Source of the DNA: Smittium mucronatum
Lineage: Eukaryota > Kickxellomycota > Harpellomycetes > Harpellales > Legeriomycetaceae
Assembly: GCA_001953115.1 (NCBI GenBank)
Contig: LSSL01005111.1
Location: forward strand, 1-10,719
Length of the DNA stretch: 10,719 nucleotides
Reading direction: 5' to 3'
Position 1 is the stretch's first letter; each line of letters opens with the position of its first letter. Positions 1 to 7,191 of this stretch are shown one piece after another. Position numbers and translations under genes: made by a program. Below the pieces are notes generated by a model that saw only the letters and a list, made by a program, of their open reading frames with translations, did not search any database and had not been told where the DNA came from.

Positions 1-850
1 TAAAATTATTCCAAATAACACCTCATTCTGAAAAATATTTTTTAATATACTAACATAAAAGTATAAAATATAAAGAAGAAATTAAATCTACTTCTTGCAA
101 ATTATGAGAATAACTTTCCGATAATAGCAAATATTTTTTTGAGGCAAATATTTTTTTAAAAAAACCATTAACAGTTGAAAGAATTACAAGATATATAAAT
201 TAACCATTTTGGAAATTTTAAAGACATTAAGGTATTCTTATTCCAAAATCAATAGTATTAAACACACGTGGGATCCAGGACCTTGATTTTAACAGAAAAA
301 ATATTATCTCACAAATTTTGGGATATCCATTTGATTTTTTACTCCCATTATCTAAACTCAAGTATTAACAAGAGTAAAATGGCATTTCAATACCAGATCT
401 GGAATAGCATAATATGTTTCCTTTTTAAATAATAACCTAAATTTTATCAAAATTTAGTGAATATTAATTCTTGTGTTTAAATGGAAAAAGAAATACTATG
501 TTCCACTAGCCTACTGTTTATGTTAGCATAACCTTTCGAAGATATTATTAGCATTATATTTCAGCGGGTAAAAAATTACTGCTGATATAGAATTTTTTTT
601 GTTTGATTTTAGAATTTCATTATGTTTGTTTCAATCATCAAGCTTTTAAAGTGCTTACGCCTTTTAAAAAATAAATGATATTAAAAAAATAGTATGCTTT
701 TCCAAAAATACTTATTTTCTGAGATTATGTAGGAAAAGCACAATTAATAATCTGATAAAAAACGCATTTCTGGTTGATTAGGTATTATAAGTAGCAATAA
801 ATCAGAAATACTAGCAAAAGATTATCAATCGTTTAAATGTAATCAGATAT
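1..850. other. AT-rich non-coding stretch, nothing identified
   Basis: I see no reading frame, RNA gene or clear repeat here that I can support. Stops are dense in all frames, and homopolymer A and T tracts are common. A lone CACGTG hexamer followed by a GGATCC lies near 265-275, but without a neighbouring gene I do not call it a regulatory site. The start of a 16-codon frame at 481 looks mildly coding-like but is too short to judge. Confidence 0.6.
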
Positions 851-909
851 TTATCCAATCACGTTTGACCGGAGTGGTCATATTAATTGTCGATTTTTTT
901 ATTGGATAA
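851..909. repeat. Nested inverted repeat (9-bp outer arms, 5-bp inner arms)
   Basis: The outer arms are TTATCCAAT (851-859) and ATTGGATAA (901-909), a perfect 9-bp inverted repeat. Between them lies a second perfect inverted repeat, TGACC (866-870) and GGTCA (876-880), around a 5-base loop. The inner part is richer in G+C than its surroundings. The arrangement could form a cruciform or a branched hairpin, or mark the remains of a small transposon. No coding sequence is attached and I do not recognise a family. Confidence 0.4.
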
Positions 910-1092
910 TGCTGCAGAACTTCCAAAATTAATAAAAATTATAGTACGTAGTCGAGATAAGTATTTTTTTAATTTTTTTTAAGGAAAATTTATTTTAGAG
1001 GGGGTCTAAATTATAAAAAGAAGACTGAAAATAAAATGGCAATATATTTATTAGTTTTCCATTTAAATTTTGCAAAGTAAAGCGTACTTACA

Positions 1093-1127
1093 CCTGGTTC
1101 CAAGTAAAGGCTAATCTTAAAACCAGG
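1093..1127. repeat. 7-bp inverted repeat with 21-bp spacer
   Basis: CCTGGTT (1093-1099) pairs perfectly with AACCAGG (1121-1127). I looked for tRNA or snRNA features around it and found no A-box, B-box or acceptor stem. It may be chance, although G+C-containing 7-bp arms are less expected in this AT-rich DNA than AT-only ones. Confidence 0.25.
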
Positions 1128-1309
1128 AATATATCTAAGCAAATAAAGTTATATATATTACTGAAAGTACGGTAGTAAGGTATCGTTATTTTTCTTTCTT
1201 TAGAAAGGTACTCTACCTGATATAGATATTTTATATCTGAAATTGGTATATTTTAGTCATTAAATATTATTTTCAAACAAAATAAAAAACAAAACAAAAA
1301 ACATGGAAC

Positions 1310-1456
1310 ATGGAGCAAGATGCCAAAAATCGGATATCAGTGATTAAAAACCAGTTCATCAAGCTGAATTATATATTTTAAAAAATCCTTCGTGAAAAGA
1401 AACAAAATTCAAAGCCTGTAGATCTTTACGTGTTCATGATAATATCGATTACATAG
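1310..1456 (+). pseudogene. Possible short coding relic, unidentified
   Basis: An ATG at 1310 opens a frame of 23 codons ending at TAA 1379-1381. The same frame then continues for another 24 codons to TAG 1454-1456. The wording is more protein-like than the flanks (mixed charged and polar residues, for example KNRISVIKNQF, then KILREKKQNS), and the local G+C is slightly raised. Just upstream is a run of A-rich sequence with a duplicated CATGGA word at 1303-1315. I recognise no family. It could be a fossil exon or transposon piece broken by one stop, or simply chance in a short frame. Confidence 0.15.
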
Positions 1457-1561
1457 GTTAGCTGATTATTTTATACTAAAATGATTTTGACTCTCTAATT
1501 TAGAATCAGATAGACTAAAGAAAATCTAAATGTATTTTACTTATTCATAATTAACTATTTT

Positions 1562-1680
1562 TAATAATATGCTAAGTCAAATCGACTAAAATTACACGGT
1601 AAAAAAGCATTTTGATATAATTGACCAAAATAGAAATGCTTATTAATTTAATTTACTATTGATAAATTGAAATAAATTTT
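1562..1680 (+). repeat. Degenerate ~20-bp periodic tract (TCGACTAAA family)
   Basis: The word TCGACTAAAA occurs at 1582. Related words recur at spacings close to 20 or 40 bases: TTGACCAAAA at 1621 and TTGATAAATTGAAATAAATT at 1659-1678. The last is close to the 20-bp unit seen in the clearer arrays at 3087-3156 and 10161-10220. The copies between them are too eroded to align with confidence. I read it as a decayed member of the same short tandem repeat family. Inside it, AAGCATTT and AAATGCTT also form an inverted repeat (about 1605-1641). Confidence 0.3.
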
Positions 1681-2029
1681 GCTCAACTGTTTCAAGCTAT
1701 TAAAGCATTGGTAAATTCAATAGAATATTCATCAAAGAAAATTCTGTAAATATTTTTAAAAAATTATAATTTCGTTATTAAGAGTTAGAAATCATTATGA
1801 TTCTATTTAGCTCAAAGAAAATATTAGGATAAATATGACGTGTAGGATGAACCAAGTTATTTAACTATAAAAAACCCACCAACCGAAACACTTCTGATAT
1901 TATAATTAAGTCAAAATCAAAAATTATACAATTATTTTTATTTATATTATTTAGCGATACAATTTTATTCAAATAGTAATTTTAACTATTTTATATGTGA
2001 TATTAACCTAGTCATCAATGTTAAATTTG
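1681..2029. other. AT-rich non-coding stretch, nothing identified
   Basis: No supported gene, RNA or repeat. Only short A/T runs and scattered stops are seen in every frame. Confidence 0.6.
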
Positions 2030-2400
2030 CTTTACGTTGTGTCTGTGTGCAATGTTATGCATTATGATTATTATAATGATTATAGTGTAATTTTTTATGT
2101 ATGCGAAATTTTTGTAAATTAAATTTTATTGTCATTATACCTTATTTAATTTTATGTGTTGTGTGTTATATGTTGTACTTATATGATGTATCTAATATTG
2201 TGTGTTGTATGTTGTATTGTATTTGCAGATTCTTTATGTACAATTAAGTTTGAGTTAAGCAATATGGTGTTTGTAGTATTTTGTAAAAGATTTACAAGTT
2301 GTATTGTATTCTGCTCTTTGAGTTGTGCTTTGTTAAATGTGCGTAATTTGCTGTGTACAGTGAGTATATAATATTATGCTGCTTTTATTGTGCTTAGAGC
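2030..2400 (+). other. Strongly T/G-skewed tract with an open frame and splice-like signals
   Basis: On the + strand this tract is rich in T and G and very poor in C. In 2161-2220 I count about 14 G against 2 C. It is built from variants of TGTGTTGTATGTTGTA, a low-complexity pattern. It contains a 71-codon open frame (2156-2371) whose product would be rich in Cys, Val, Leu and Ile, which is what a T/G-rich simple sequence gives in this frame, so coding is doubtful. A good 3' splice-like signal (T/G-rich run then TTTGCAG, ending 2228) and a good 5' splice-like signal (GTGAGTATA, starting 2360) bracket a 131-base segment that stays open in that frame. This could be a real internal exon of an unseen gene, or coincidence within simple sequence. 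No family is recognised. Confidence 0.3.
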
Positions 2401-3086
2401 TTCTTACATTCTGTTTAAATTTATGTGTTATTCACTGTTTAGTTTATTCATCATCGAATTTTATTAAAAAATAGGAACTTGAACTACTCTTTATATGAAT
2501 ATTATTATTGTATATCTAAATATTTATACACTGTTTTTTTTAAACCCATAAGCTTAGTTCTTTTTTTAAATTATCTATAAATGAATCCTAATAATATTGC
2601 ATCATTTATTAATATTTCGGATGACTCATTTATTTATTAAATAGTTTTGACTCGATAAATCTTATTACAATGAAATTGAAAAAAAAAGGCACTAAATTTT
2701 CTTTTTTATATCACTGGAATTCTTATACTTAGCTTACAAGAAGACTTGTATTTTTTTATCTTTTTAAAAATTCCGTCATTTTTTTTGGCTTAGAATAAAT
2801 TTAGTAGAAATTATTCTAGTGTTTTTTTGTATAAGAGGAAAATTAGCTCTTAAAACAATAACATTGTTTTTTCTAATTTACCAATTTTCATCTTGACTAC
2901 ATAATGCTTACTTCTGGTATCATGTATTGACATATATATTCAATAAGCGTAAAAATTTACTTATTCAATAATTTTTGCAAAAAAAAATTGTCATATTTTT
3001 GAATTTTTCATTTTAGATACTGAAAAATGCATAATTCTGTTTACTGGTTGAATATGATGTTTAATATGAAATCTTTAAAAGGAAAG
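2401..3086. other. AT-rich non-coding stretch, nothing identified
   Basis: No supported gene or RNA. Long T tracts (for example near 2525, 2755, 2780 and 2822) and short A tracts dominate. This is the 5' flank of the retrotransposon. I looked here for a terminal repeat matching the 3' side of the element (6793-6950) in either orientation and did not find a convincing one. Confidence 0.55.
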
Positions 3087-3156
3087 ATAGTCGATTTTAT
3101 TTCAAATTAGCCGATTTTATTACAAATTGGTCTATTTATTTCATTTTAGTAGTTGA
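3087..3156 (-). repeat. Short tandem array, 20-bp unit, minus orientation
   Basis: Three units follow one another on the minus strand: 3095-3114, 3115-3134 and 3135-3156 (the last is 22 bp), with a fourth partial unit at 3087-3094. Read on the minus strand the units start TCGGCTAATTTG, TAGACCAATTTG and TCAACTACTAAAATG, and end in ATAAA(A). An approximate consensus is TCGACTAAATTGAAATAAAA. The array ends about 30 bp before the first recognisable retrotransposon codons. It may be a free minisatellite, or part of the element's 5' non-coding or terminal region. The same motif in the opposite orientation occurs at 10161-10220. Confidence 0.5.
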
Positions 3157-3187
3157 AATATTTTTATCCAATTGAATATTTAGCAGT

Positions 3188-4006
3188 ATGTTTGGAACTC
3201 GCAGAAGCTCTAACTTTAATCGAAGAGGACCTCTTCAGCACTCTGAAAACTTAAGAAAGTAAAGTGCCGGTCTATTGTTAATCTAGAAATAGAAGTATGA
3301 ATTAATATCCACGAACGCTGATCGAGTCAGCTTCAGCCGCTGTTAAGAAAAGCGATTTCATTCTGCGCATAATCCAAACAGCCCTTGATAAAGCGGCCAG
3401 ACTCATATAGTATTTTGTGCACTGGAAAATCCAAAAAAAAAACCATATTAATATCCCCCTGATACCCTAAATTTTTTGTTATCCAACACCATAAGGGCTC
3501 TTCTATCCTACATTGTGACCTTCATCAAGCAGATTAAACTGAATGATCTGAATAAGGGTATGGAGCTTCTTGGAAAACTATTTCAGATAGTAGAACTCAA
3601 AACAAAACTGCTCACGTAACAGAAAAAGCTTGATCCAAGATTTCCATCAAGATTGTAGGGAAGTGGCACCGAATCTGGAAGCCCTTTAGCGGGCGCCATA
3701 AATAATGTAAAAAGAATTTTTTTCAGCAGATAACATGCTCAGGCAAAAACTGCAGATGCTGCATCCACGATATTCTCAGCCAATAGCCACTCCGTTCAGA
3801 CATATTTTAACGGAAGAGGAATGGGGTCACATTAGAAACCTTAGATGGATTCCCAGTATTCAGACCGCCTTGCGATGTTTCTATCAGCACGGACCAAACT
3901 AAAGAGCATTAAGTGGGTCCGCAGCATCTCTGAGAAGGGTTTAAGGATACCATTAAAGAAAACTGGGACAATTAAAAGGCAATGGAGAAGAACCGAGAAA
4001 ACTTAA
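3188..4006 (+). pseudogene. gag-like ORF of the DIRS element, broken
   Basis: The ATG at 3188 begins a basic, Arg/Asn/Ser-rich stretch (FGTRRSSNFNRRG) of 24 codons that stops at 3260-3262. This could be an N-terminal piece, though order and frame are uncertain. At 3324-3407 a frame reads as an amphipathic helix (IIQTALDKAARLI) resembling the helical 'A.A.RP' segment found before the pol region in fungal DIRS gag-like proteins. At 3542-3616 another helix-like piece (LNKGMELLGKLFQIVE) follows in a different frame. The clearest part is 3863-4006, a 47-codon open frame carrying DRLAMFLSARTKL and KWVRSISEKGLRIPLKK. It matches the conserved block that closes gag and leads into reverse transcriptase in DIRS elements ('GRL..F...W......W....I..GY.IPF'), with the expected Trp of the first half replaced by Arg. 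The stretch between 3650 and 3860 gives only scraps. Several stops and at least three frame changes rule out a functional protein. Confidence 0.65.
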
Positions 4007-4223
4007 TTTATAGCGGAGCCGTCCAAGTTTTCCTGATTTGCAAATAGACTTGCAAGGGTATACAAAACCTATGCCGTGAAAAAGATTGCTTAAGGGACTA
4101 TGTCCAATGAAAAATTACCCGCGGAAACGCAATAGGAAGATATAACCTGAACCTCATTCCGTTTTTACATAAGAAATCACGCCCCTACTCTCAAAGAGAG
4201 CTTTCAAGAAAATTAAATCATGG

Positions 4224-4760
4224 GATTCCAGATTCCAAAAAAATCTTTTCGTCATAATAAAGAAGAAAAGGGGACCAAACCCAGTATAGAACCGAGGAAA
4301 ATCAACCAAATAGTGAAAAAAATTATTTTTGTAACGTAATTCTTGGATTCAATTTAATAGCAGATCCGCAGGAAAAATTTTATGATTCCTTTGAAACAGA
4401 AAGATGCGTTCATGCACACATATTCACAAAGCTTGCAGAAACTACCTCCAATTTTACTGCAAAGGGAGAGCTTATCAATTTAGAGTACTCCCATTGGGAC
4501 GTTCACTCAGCCAGCAATCCTTGACCAAGGTCCTCAATCTGATATTGAAATGGGCGATGACAAGTTAAATAGGAATCTCGATGTAATTAAACGACCTTAT
4601 GATAATATGAGAAACGCAATAAGTGTTTCAATCAAACACTAATATAATAAATTTCAAGTTGGTGGGGCTAGGATGTAAAAAAAGATAGAGAAATTCATAA
4701 AAACTATGACTCAATCGATAACTCACTTGAAAATGATAATCAATTACGCAAGATGAGCTT
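4224..4760 (+). pseudogene. Reverse transcriptase domain, broken
   Basis: This is the RNA-dependent DNA polymerase core of the element. Fingers: the frame at 4224 reads NLFVIIKKKRGPNPV, stops at TAG 4287-4289, and continues one frame over as RKINQIVK (4295-4318), matching the 'P.KK.G..RPV.NL..IN..V' motif. Palm: LKQKDAFMH (about 4388-4417) is the 'DLKDAF.HIPI' motif with the first catalytic Asp position changed to Gln/Lys context. After an indel, IHKACRNYLQFYCKGRAYQF (4422-4481) and RVLPLGRSL follow in another frame, the usual 'FGLSxAP' being changed here. The catalytic box of DIRS elements, YLDD, is eroded to a stop plus LNDLMII (4581-4607), with TAA 4584-4586 at the Tyr position and Asn for the first Asp. 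Stops also lie at 4566, 4608 and 4620. The region to 4760 includes THLKMIIN (4721-4744), equivalent to the 'HLGF.I' motif after the palm. No activity is possible. Confidence 0.85.
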
Positions 4761-4921
4761 TAATATCCCTTCAATCAGGTTACGGGATCAGCAAAAAAAA
4801 TTGTCAAAAATTCTGAGAGTTGGAAAGACATCTTTAAAAAGCTTGGTGAATTTCATAGGAAAGGCTCCAGTGAATAAAAAGCATTGTACTCTAGGCACTC
4901 CATTCTCCTTTGTTGCCAGAG
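4753..4921 (+). pseudogene. RT thumb/connection segment of the DIRS element
   Basis: A frame opens at ATG 4753 (MSFNIPSIRLRDQQKK) and continues as GKTSLKSLVNFIGKAP to about 4875. This is the diagnostic segment following the palm in DIRS reverse transcriptases, where 'M.+.+P..K+..+..E......+.++.LA.FIGK' is typical. The upstream THLKMIIN piece lies in a different frame, and a one-base shift between 4745 and 4755 joins them. The frame stays open to 5016, but homology moves to another frame between 4876 and 4922. The last third of that 87-codon frame is therefore out-of-frame RNase H sequence, and the 87-codon frame is not a gene. The usual run of Thr/Ala/Leu residues after FIGKA ('QAMT.A..P') is replaced by NKKHCTLGTPF. 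Confidence 0.8.
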
Positions 4922-5410
4922 CTGAAAAACATCAGTTTATTGAAGTCCGATTTATCGAAATTGACAGTTGCTCTGATCGAACCAAAAATCAAGTAACTGT
5001 TTTTCTGGGTTTCTAAAATGAAATCTTGGAACTTAATGCCTTTCCTTCCCGAAACTTCAGAGAGTGAAATTTTCACAGATTCCAGCGATATCGCTTGGGT
5101 AATATTTTTGGGTATTCAATGCTATTCAGATTTCTGAAGTCCCTCAGCAGTGTCAAAAAATATCAATTAAAATGATTTATTGACGATTTTTTACTCATTT
5201 CACCTACTGGAAGTTTTGGTTCGTTTAGAGCTAGTGTACTAGGGTGATCTGCAAATATCTCGTACATGAAGAATTTTGGTGGAACCACTTCTCCATAATT
5301 TCTAAATATTATTAAAAAATCGCGAAACACTACCTACGACGAACACTCGTTCTGAAGCAACTTAATCACCGTTCTTTTGATTCCAGCTGATTTATCAAAC
5401 AAACCGGCCA
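4922..5410 (+). pseudogene. RNase H domain of the DIRS element, broken
   Basis: RNase H removes the RNA strand after cDNA synthesis. The frame from 4922 reads LSKLTVALIEP, has TAA at 4994-4996, then WVSKMKSWN, FLPETSESEIFTDSSDIAW (to 5098). The FTDSSD box keeps the first catalytic Asp (codon 5078-5080). The middle, about 5120-5229, is too decayed to follow. Frame 5230 onward reads ASVLG, stop at 5245-5247, ANISYMKNFGGTTSP (5251-5295), matching the DIRS 'SDN.T...YVNK.GGTTSP' segment with the second catalytic Asp region damaged, then stop 5296-5298. Further in the same frame, IPADLSN (5380-5400) is the 'NPAD.PSR' box that closes RNase H in these elements and supplies the last Asp. Part of this DNA is also open on the opposite strand (4891-5076), which I regard as a shadow. 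Confidence 0.8.
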
Positions 5411-5439
5411 CACAAACAGAATTTTCATTGTAGCAACAG

Positions 5440-5785
5440 ACCTTCTCAGTGATAATGAAACTCTTCTGCATACACGTGATAGATTTTTTGAATCAAAGAA
5501 GGAAAAAAAATGGAAATTTGCTACGTTTGGTTTCCCGGAAACAAATAGTTATAGCAAAACGCCTTAGCTTTCAATTTTCTGAACTGGAAGAACCCATACT
5601 GTTGCCCTTCTAGGGATTTTATCTCCCAGATAATTCAAAAAGTTCAGAGAGAACGCCAAAACTGAAACTGGTAAAAAAACTTTGGAGGACAGAAAAATGT
5701 CTTTTAGACGTAACTAGATCTCGATTTTCTCTTTATCTACTAGTTCAAGTGAAAAAGGTAGTTCTAGACCAGAAAAATATAAATT
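5440..5785 (+). pseudogene. Dam-like adenine methyltransferase-like domain, broken
   Basis: Between RNase H and recombinase, DIRS elements carry a domain related to phage N6-adenine methyltransferases (Dam family), recognised by 'H.VDLFAS..N.K.P.Y.S' and a catalytic 'NPPW/F/Y' box. Here HVIDFLNQRRKKKWKF (5473 onward, partly shifted) matches the first block. NPYCCPSRDFISQIIQKVQR (5591-5650, a second frame) matches the second, with the expected PPW changed to PSR. The third piece, LWRTEKCLLD (5680-5709) and the following open run to TAA near 5785, matches the '.P.W....WF' block that follows. Three frames are needed to read it, and the catalytic box is mutated. The role of this domain in DIRS biology is not established. 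Its presence assigns the element to the DIRS branch. Confidence 0.65.
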
Positions 5786-5811
5786 AACCATTATTTAAAT
5801 ACAAAATCTGG

Positions 5812-6792
5812 TGTATTGGGGCGTGGAGAGTTAGCGGGGCGATTTTAAACCTAAGGATTTTCTGATACAGCCATTAAAATTATTCTTTCTTATCAAAAAG
5901 CAGTCAAACATAGATCCAGATAACATTCTACCCAACATAAATTTCTATATTGGATTTAAGAGACCAAAAACCATTAGTTTTTCAAGCCAATAATGTGAAA
6001 ATATATCTTTCGCATCATTTTATAACAAGAAAGCGCAGTTTAAACACGATTAGATCTTTCAATTATGCTATTTTAAACTCAGTTGCCGATTCAATATCTA
6101 TATAAAACTCTCTATTCATAAATTAGTTCACGAAAGCGATAGACAGAACGGAGTTAAAATCATATTTCAGTCCAGAAATAAATATATCGCCAATTTCATC
6201 AAAGTTATAGGAATTAGGATAGACCAAAAAACTAGATATACCAAGGTTCGCTGAAAAATCATTCTGAATAATAGCATTATGTTTATTATTACGCTCTATT
6301 GTTATAGATCACATCGATGTTGCAAGAAATACAATTAGAAATGGAAAACTTAAGTTGGTGGTGTTCTCTCTCAAAATAAAAAGAAAAGACCACCCAATTG
6401 AGCTAAATTGTGAAATAAATAGACCCCAAATTCAACTGATATGTCCATTAAATGCATATGACACGCACTATATTAAGTTAAAAGAGGAATTATGCCCAAA
6501 TACTCACTCAAACAATAGGGATATTATTGAGGGGTTTTTTAGAACCACAACGTTCTAAAAAAAGCCACTATTGGTTGAAAGTATAGCCAAGAGCATTACA
6601 AATATATCAGAATTAATAATGCGGCCACCAAATACCTCTATACCTAAAGTTCTAGGAATTGAGGCAACTCTGGAGGCCACAGCTAGAAGCGCTGCATAAA
6701 AAAACGTATAAATTGCTTTTTCGGTCTAATTTTAATATGTTTGATAGCTATTACGGTTGTTTCGAGGTAGATAGTCAAACATGACAATGGCG
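5812..6792 (+). pseudogene. Tyrosine recombinase (YR) of the DIRS element, broken
   Basis: This enzyme would integrate the circular cDNA. The N-terminal core-binding half (5812-6267) is badly eroded. A piece resembling the 'W.+SG' lead-in (GAWRVSG, about 5818-5840), LNTIRSFNYAIL near 6042-6073 and SLFIN near 6110-6124 are what remain. The C-terminal catalytic half is far better kept: one frame runs from 6268 to 6696, 143 codons, interrupted only by TAA 6556-6558. It reads LLRSIVIDHIDVARNTI (catalytic Arg I at CGC 6292-6294, with the usual PSD after it altered), then KIKRKDHPIEL, KKPLLVESIAKSITNISEL, RPPNTSIPKVLGIEATL. The position where these recombinases have the second Arg reads Leu/Gly. 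After a stop (6697-6699) and one-base insertion, SNFNMFDSYY (6725-6754) carries the nucleophilic Tyr block, Tyr at 6752-6754 by alignment with 'F...YYR', with Gly after it. QTMTMAL-like remains end near 6792. Confidence 0.82.
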
Positions 6793-7191
6793 TTAATAGC
6801 TCTGGATTAATCAATGTGACCACCCTTGGAATATAATATAAGATTAAACAAGCACTTTAGGGTAAATATTAATCAATATTATATGTTTTGGGTATTAATA
6901 TCAAATCCTTCTCTTCTGATCATATTTACCATTGCTAAAGATGATAAGGAAAATATACTACCCCTATTTCAGTAATAAATAAATAAAATTAGTTACTTAT
7001 CTTAATGGTGTGCTGTAATTTTAATTGGTTTTGAAAGTTCAGTGGTATTATTAAATAAAAGATGGAATCATTATTATGACCATTCATCTCATAAAATATT
7101 GAATAATATTCTATTTAAAGTGCTCGGTTAATCTTACATTTAACTAAAAATATATATGTTGAAATTTTACTAGTTCAATTTTCAGAATATT
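6793..7191. other. 3' flank of the retrotransposon, non-coding
   Basis: Composition returns to AT-rich. The short palindromic word AATATT-AATC-AATATT near 6867-6882 and ordinary A/T runs are the only structure seen. A 3' terminal repeat and internal complementary region would be expected just after the recombinase, but no match to the 5' side was visible. Confidence 0.5.

Larger units (their letters stand above)
3188..6792 (+). mobile_element. Decayed DIRS-type tyrosine-recombinase retrotransposon
   Basis: Translating all three forward frames and following homology across frameshifts gives a colinear set of DIRS domains: gag-like protein, gag-pol linker, reverse transcriptase, RNase H, Dam-like methyltransferase-like segment and tyrosine recombinase. 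DIRS elements lack the DDE integrase and aspartic protease of LTR retrotransposons. They copy RNA to a circular DNA and integrate through the recombinase. The segment between RNase H and the recombinase that resembles N6-adenine methyltransferase fits DIRS proper rather than the Ngaro branch, where it is reported absent. Every domain carries stops or indels, so the copy is dead. Base composition is G+C-richer than the flanks in the 5' two thirds and approaches the flank level toward the 3' end. Start and end are the first and last recognisable coding positions. True termini, inverted or split direct repeats and the internal complementary region were not found. Overall length (about 3.6 kb of coding remains) is somewhat short for a DIRS element, so deletions are likely. 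Confidence 0.88.

Noticed and set aside
860..890. A tRNA-like D-arm word (ACCGGAGTGGTCA)
   Set aside because: No acceptor stem, anticodon arm or T-arm (GGTTCRA) can be placed around it. The resemblance comes from the small inverted repeat TGACC/GGTCA.
1093..1127. A small structured RNA gene
   Set aside because: A single 7-bp stem with a 21-base loop and no promoter boxes is not enough.
3087..3156. A CRISPR array
   Set aside because: The units are adjacent 20-bp repeats with no spacers, only three copies are present, and the genome looks eukaryotic.
4753..5016. An 87-codon ORF as an independent gene
   Set aside because: Its first half is the segment that follows the DIRS reverse transcriptase palm. 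Its second half is out of frame with RNase H homology that continues at 4922 in another frame. It is a by-product of a frameshift in a dead element.
4891..5076. A 61-codon minus-strand ORF
   Set aside because: It lies opposite the RNase H remains, which are clearly on the + strand, and shows no protein signature of its own.
6355..6558. A 67-codon ORF as a separate small gene
   Set aside because: The same frame is open upstream from 6268 and resumes after one stop to 6696, all of it tyrosine recombinase homology. The ATG at 6355 is internal.
3188..6792. A variant genetic code (stop codons read as amino acids) to rescue the element
   Set aside because: All three stop codons occur, and frameshifts are as common as stops. 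Catalytic boxes (YLDD, NPPW) are also mutated. Decay explains it better.
3188..6792. Introns explaining the frame changes
   Set aside because: Homology passes across the frame changes with only one or two bases gained or lost, leaving no room for introns.
3188..6792. An LTR retrotransposon (Ty3/Gypsy or Copia) or a LINE
   Set aside because: There are no long direct repeats, no aspartic protease, no zinc-binding DDE integrase and no endonuclease. The 3' domain is a tyrosine recombinase with an R...FDSYY pattern.
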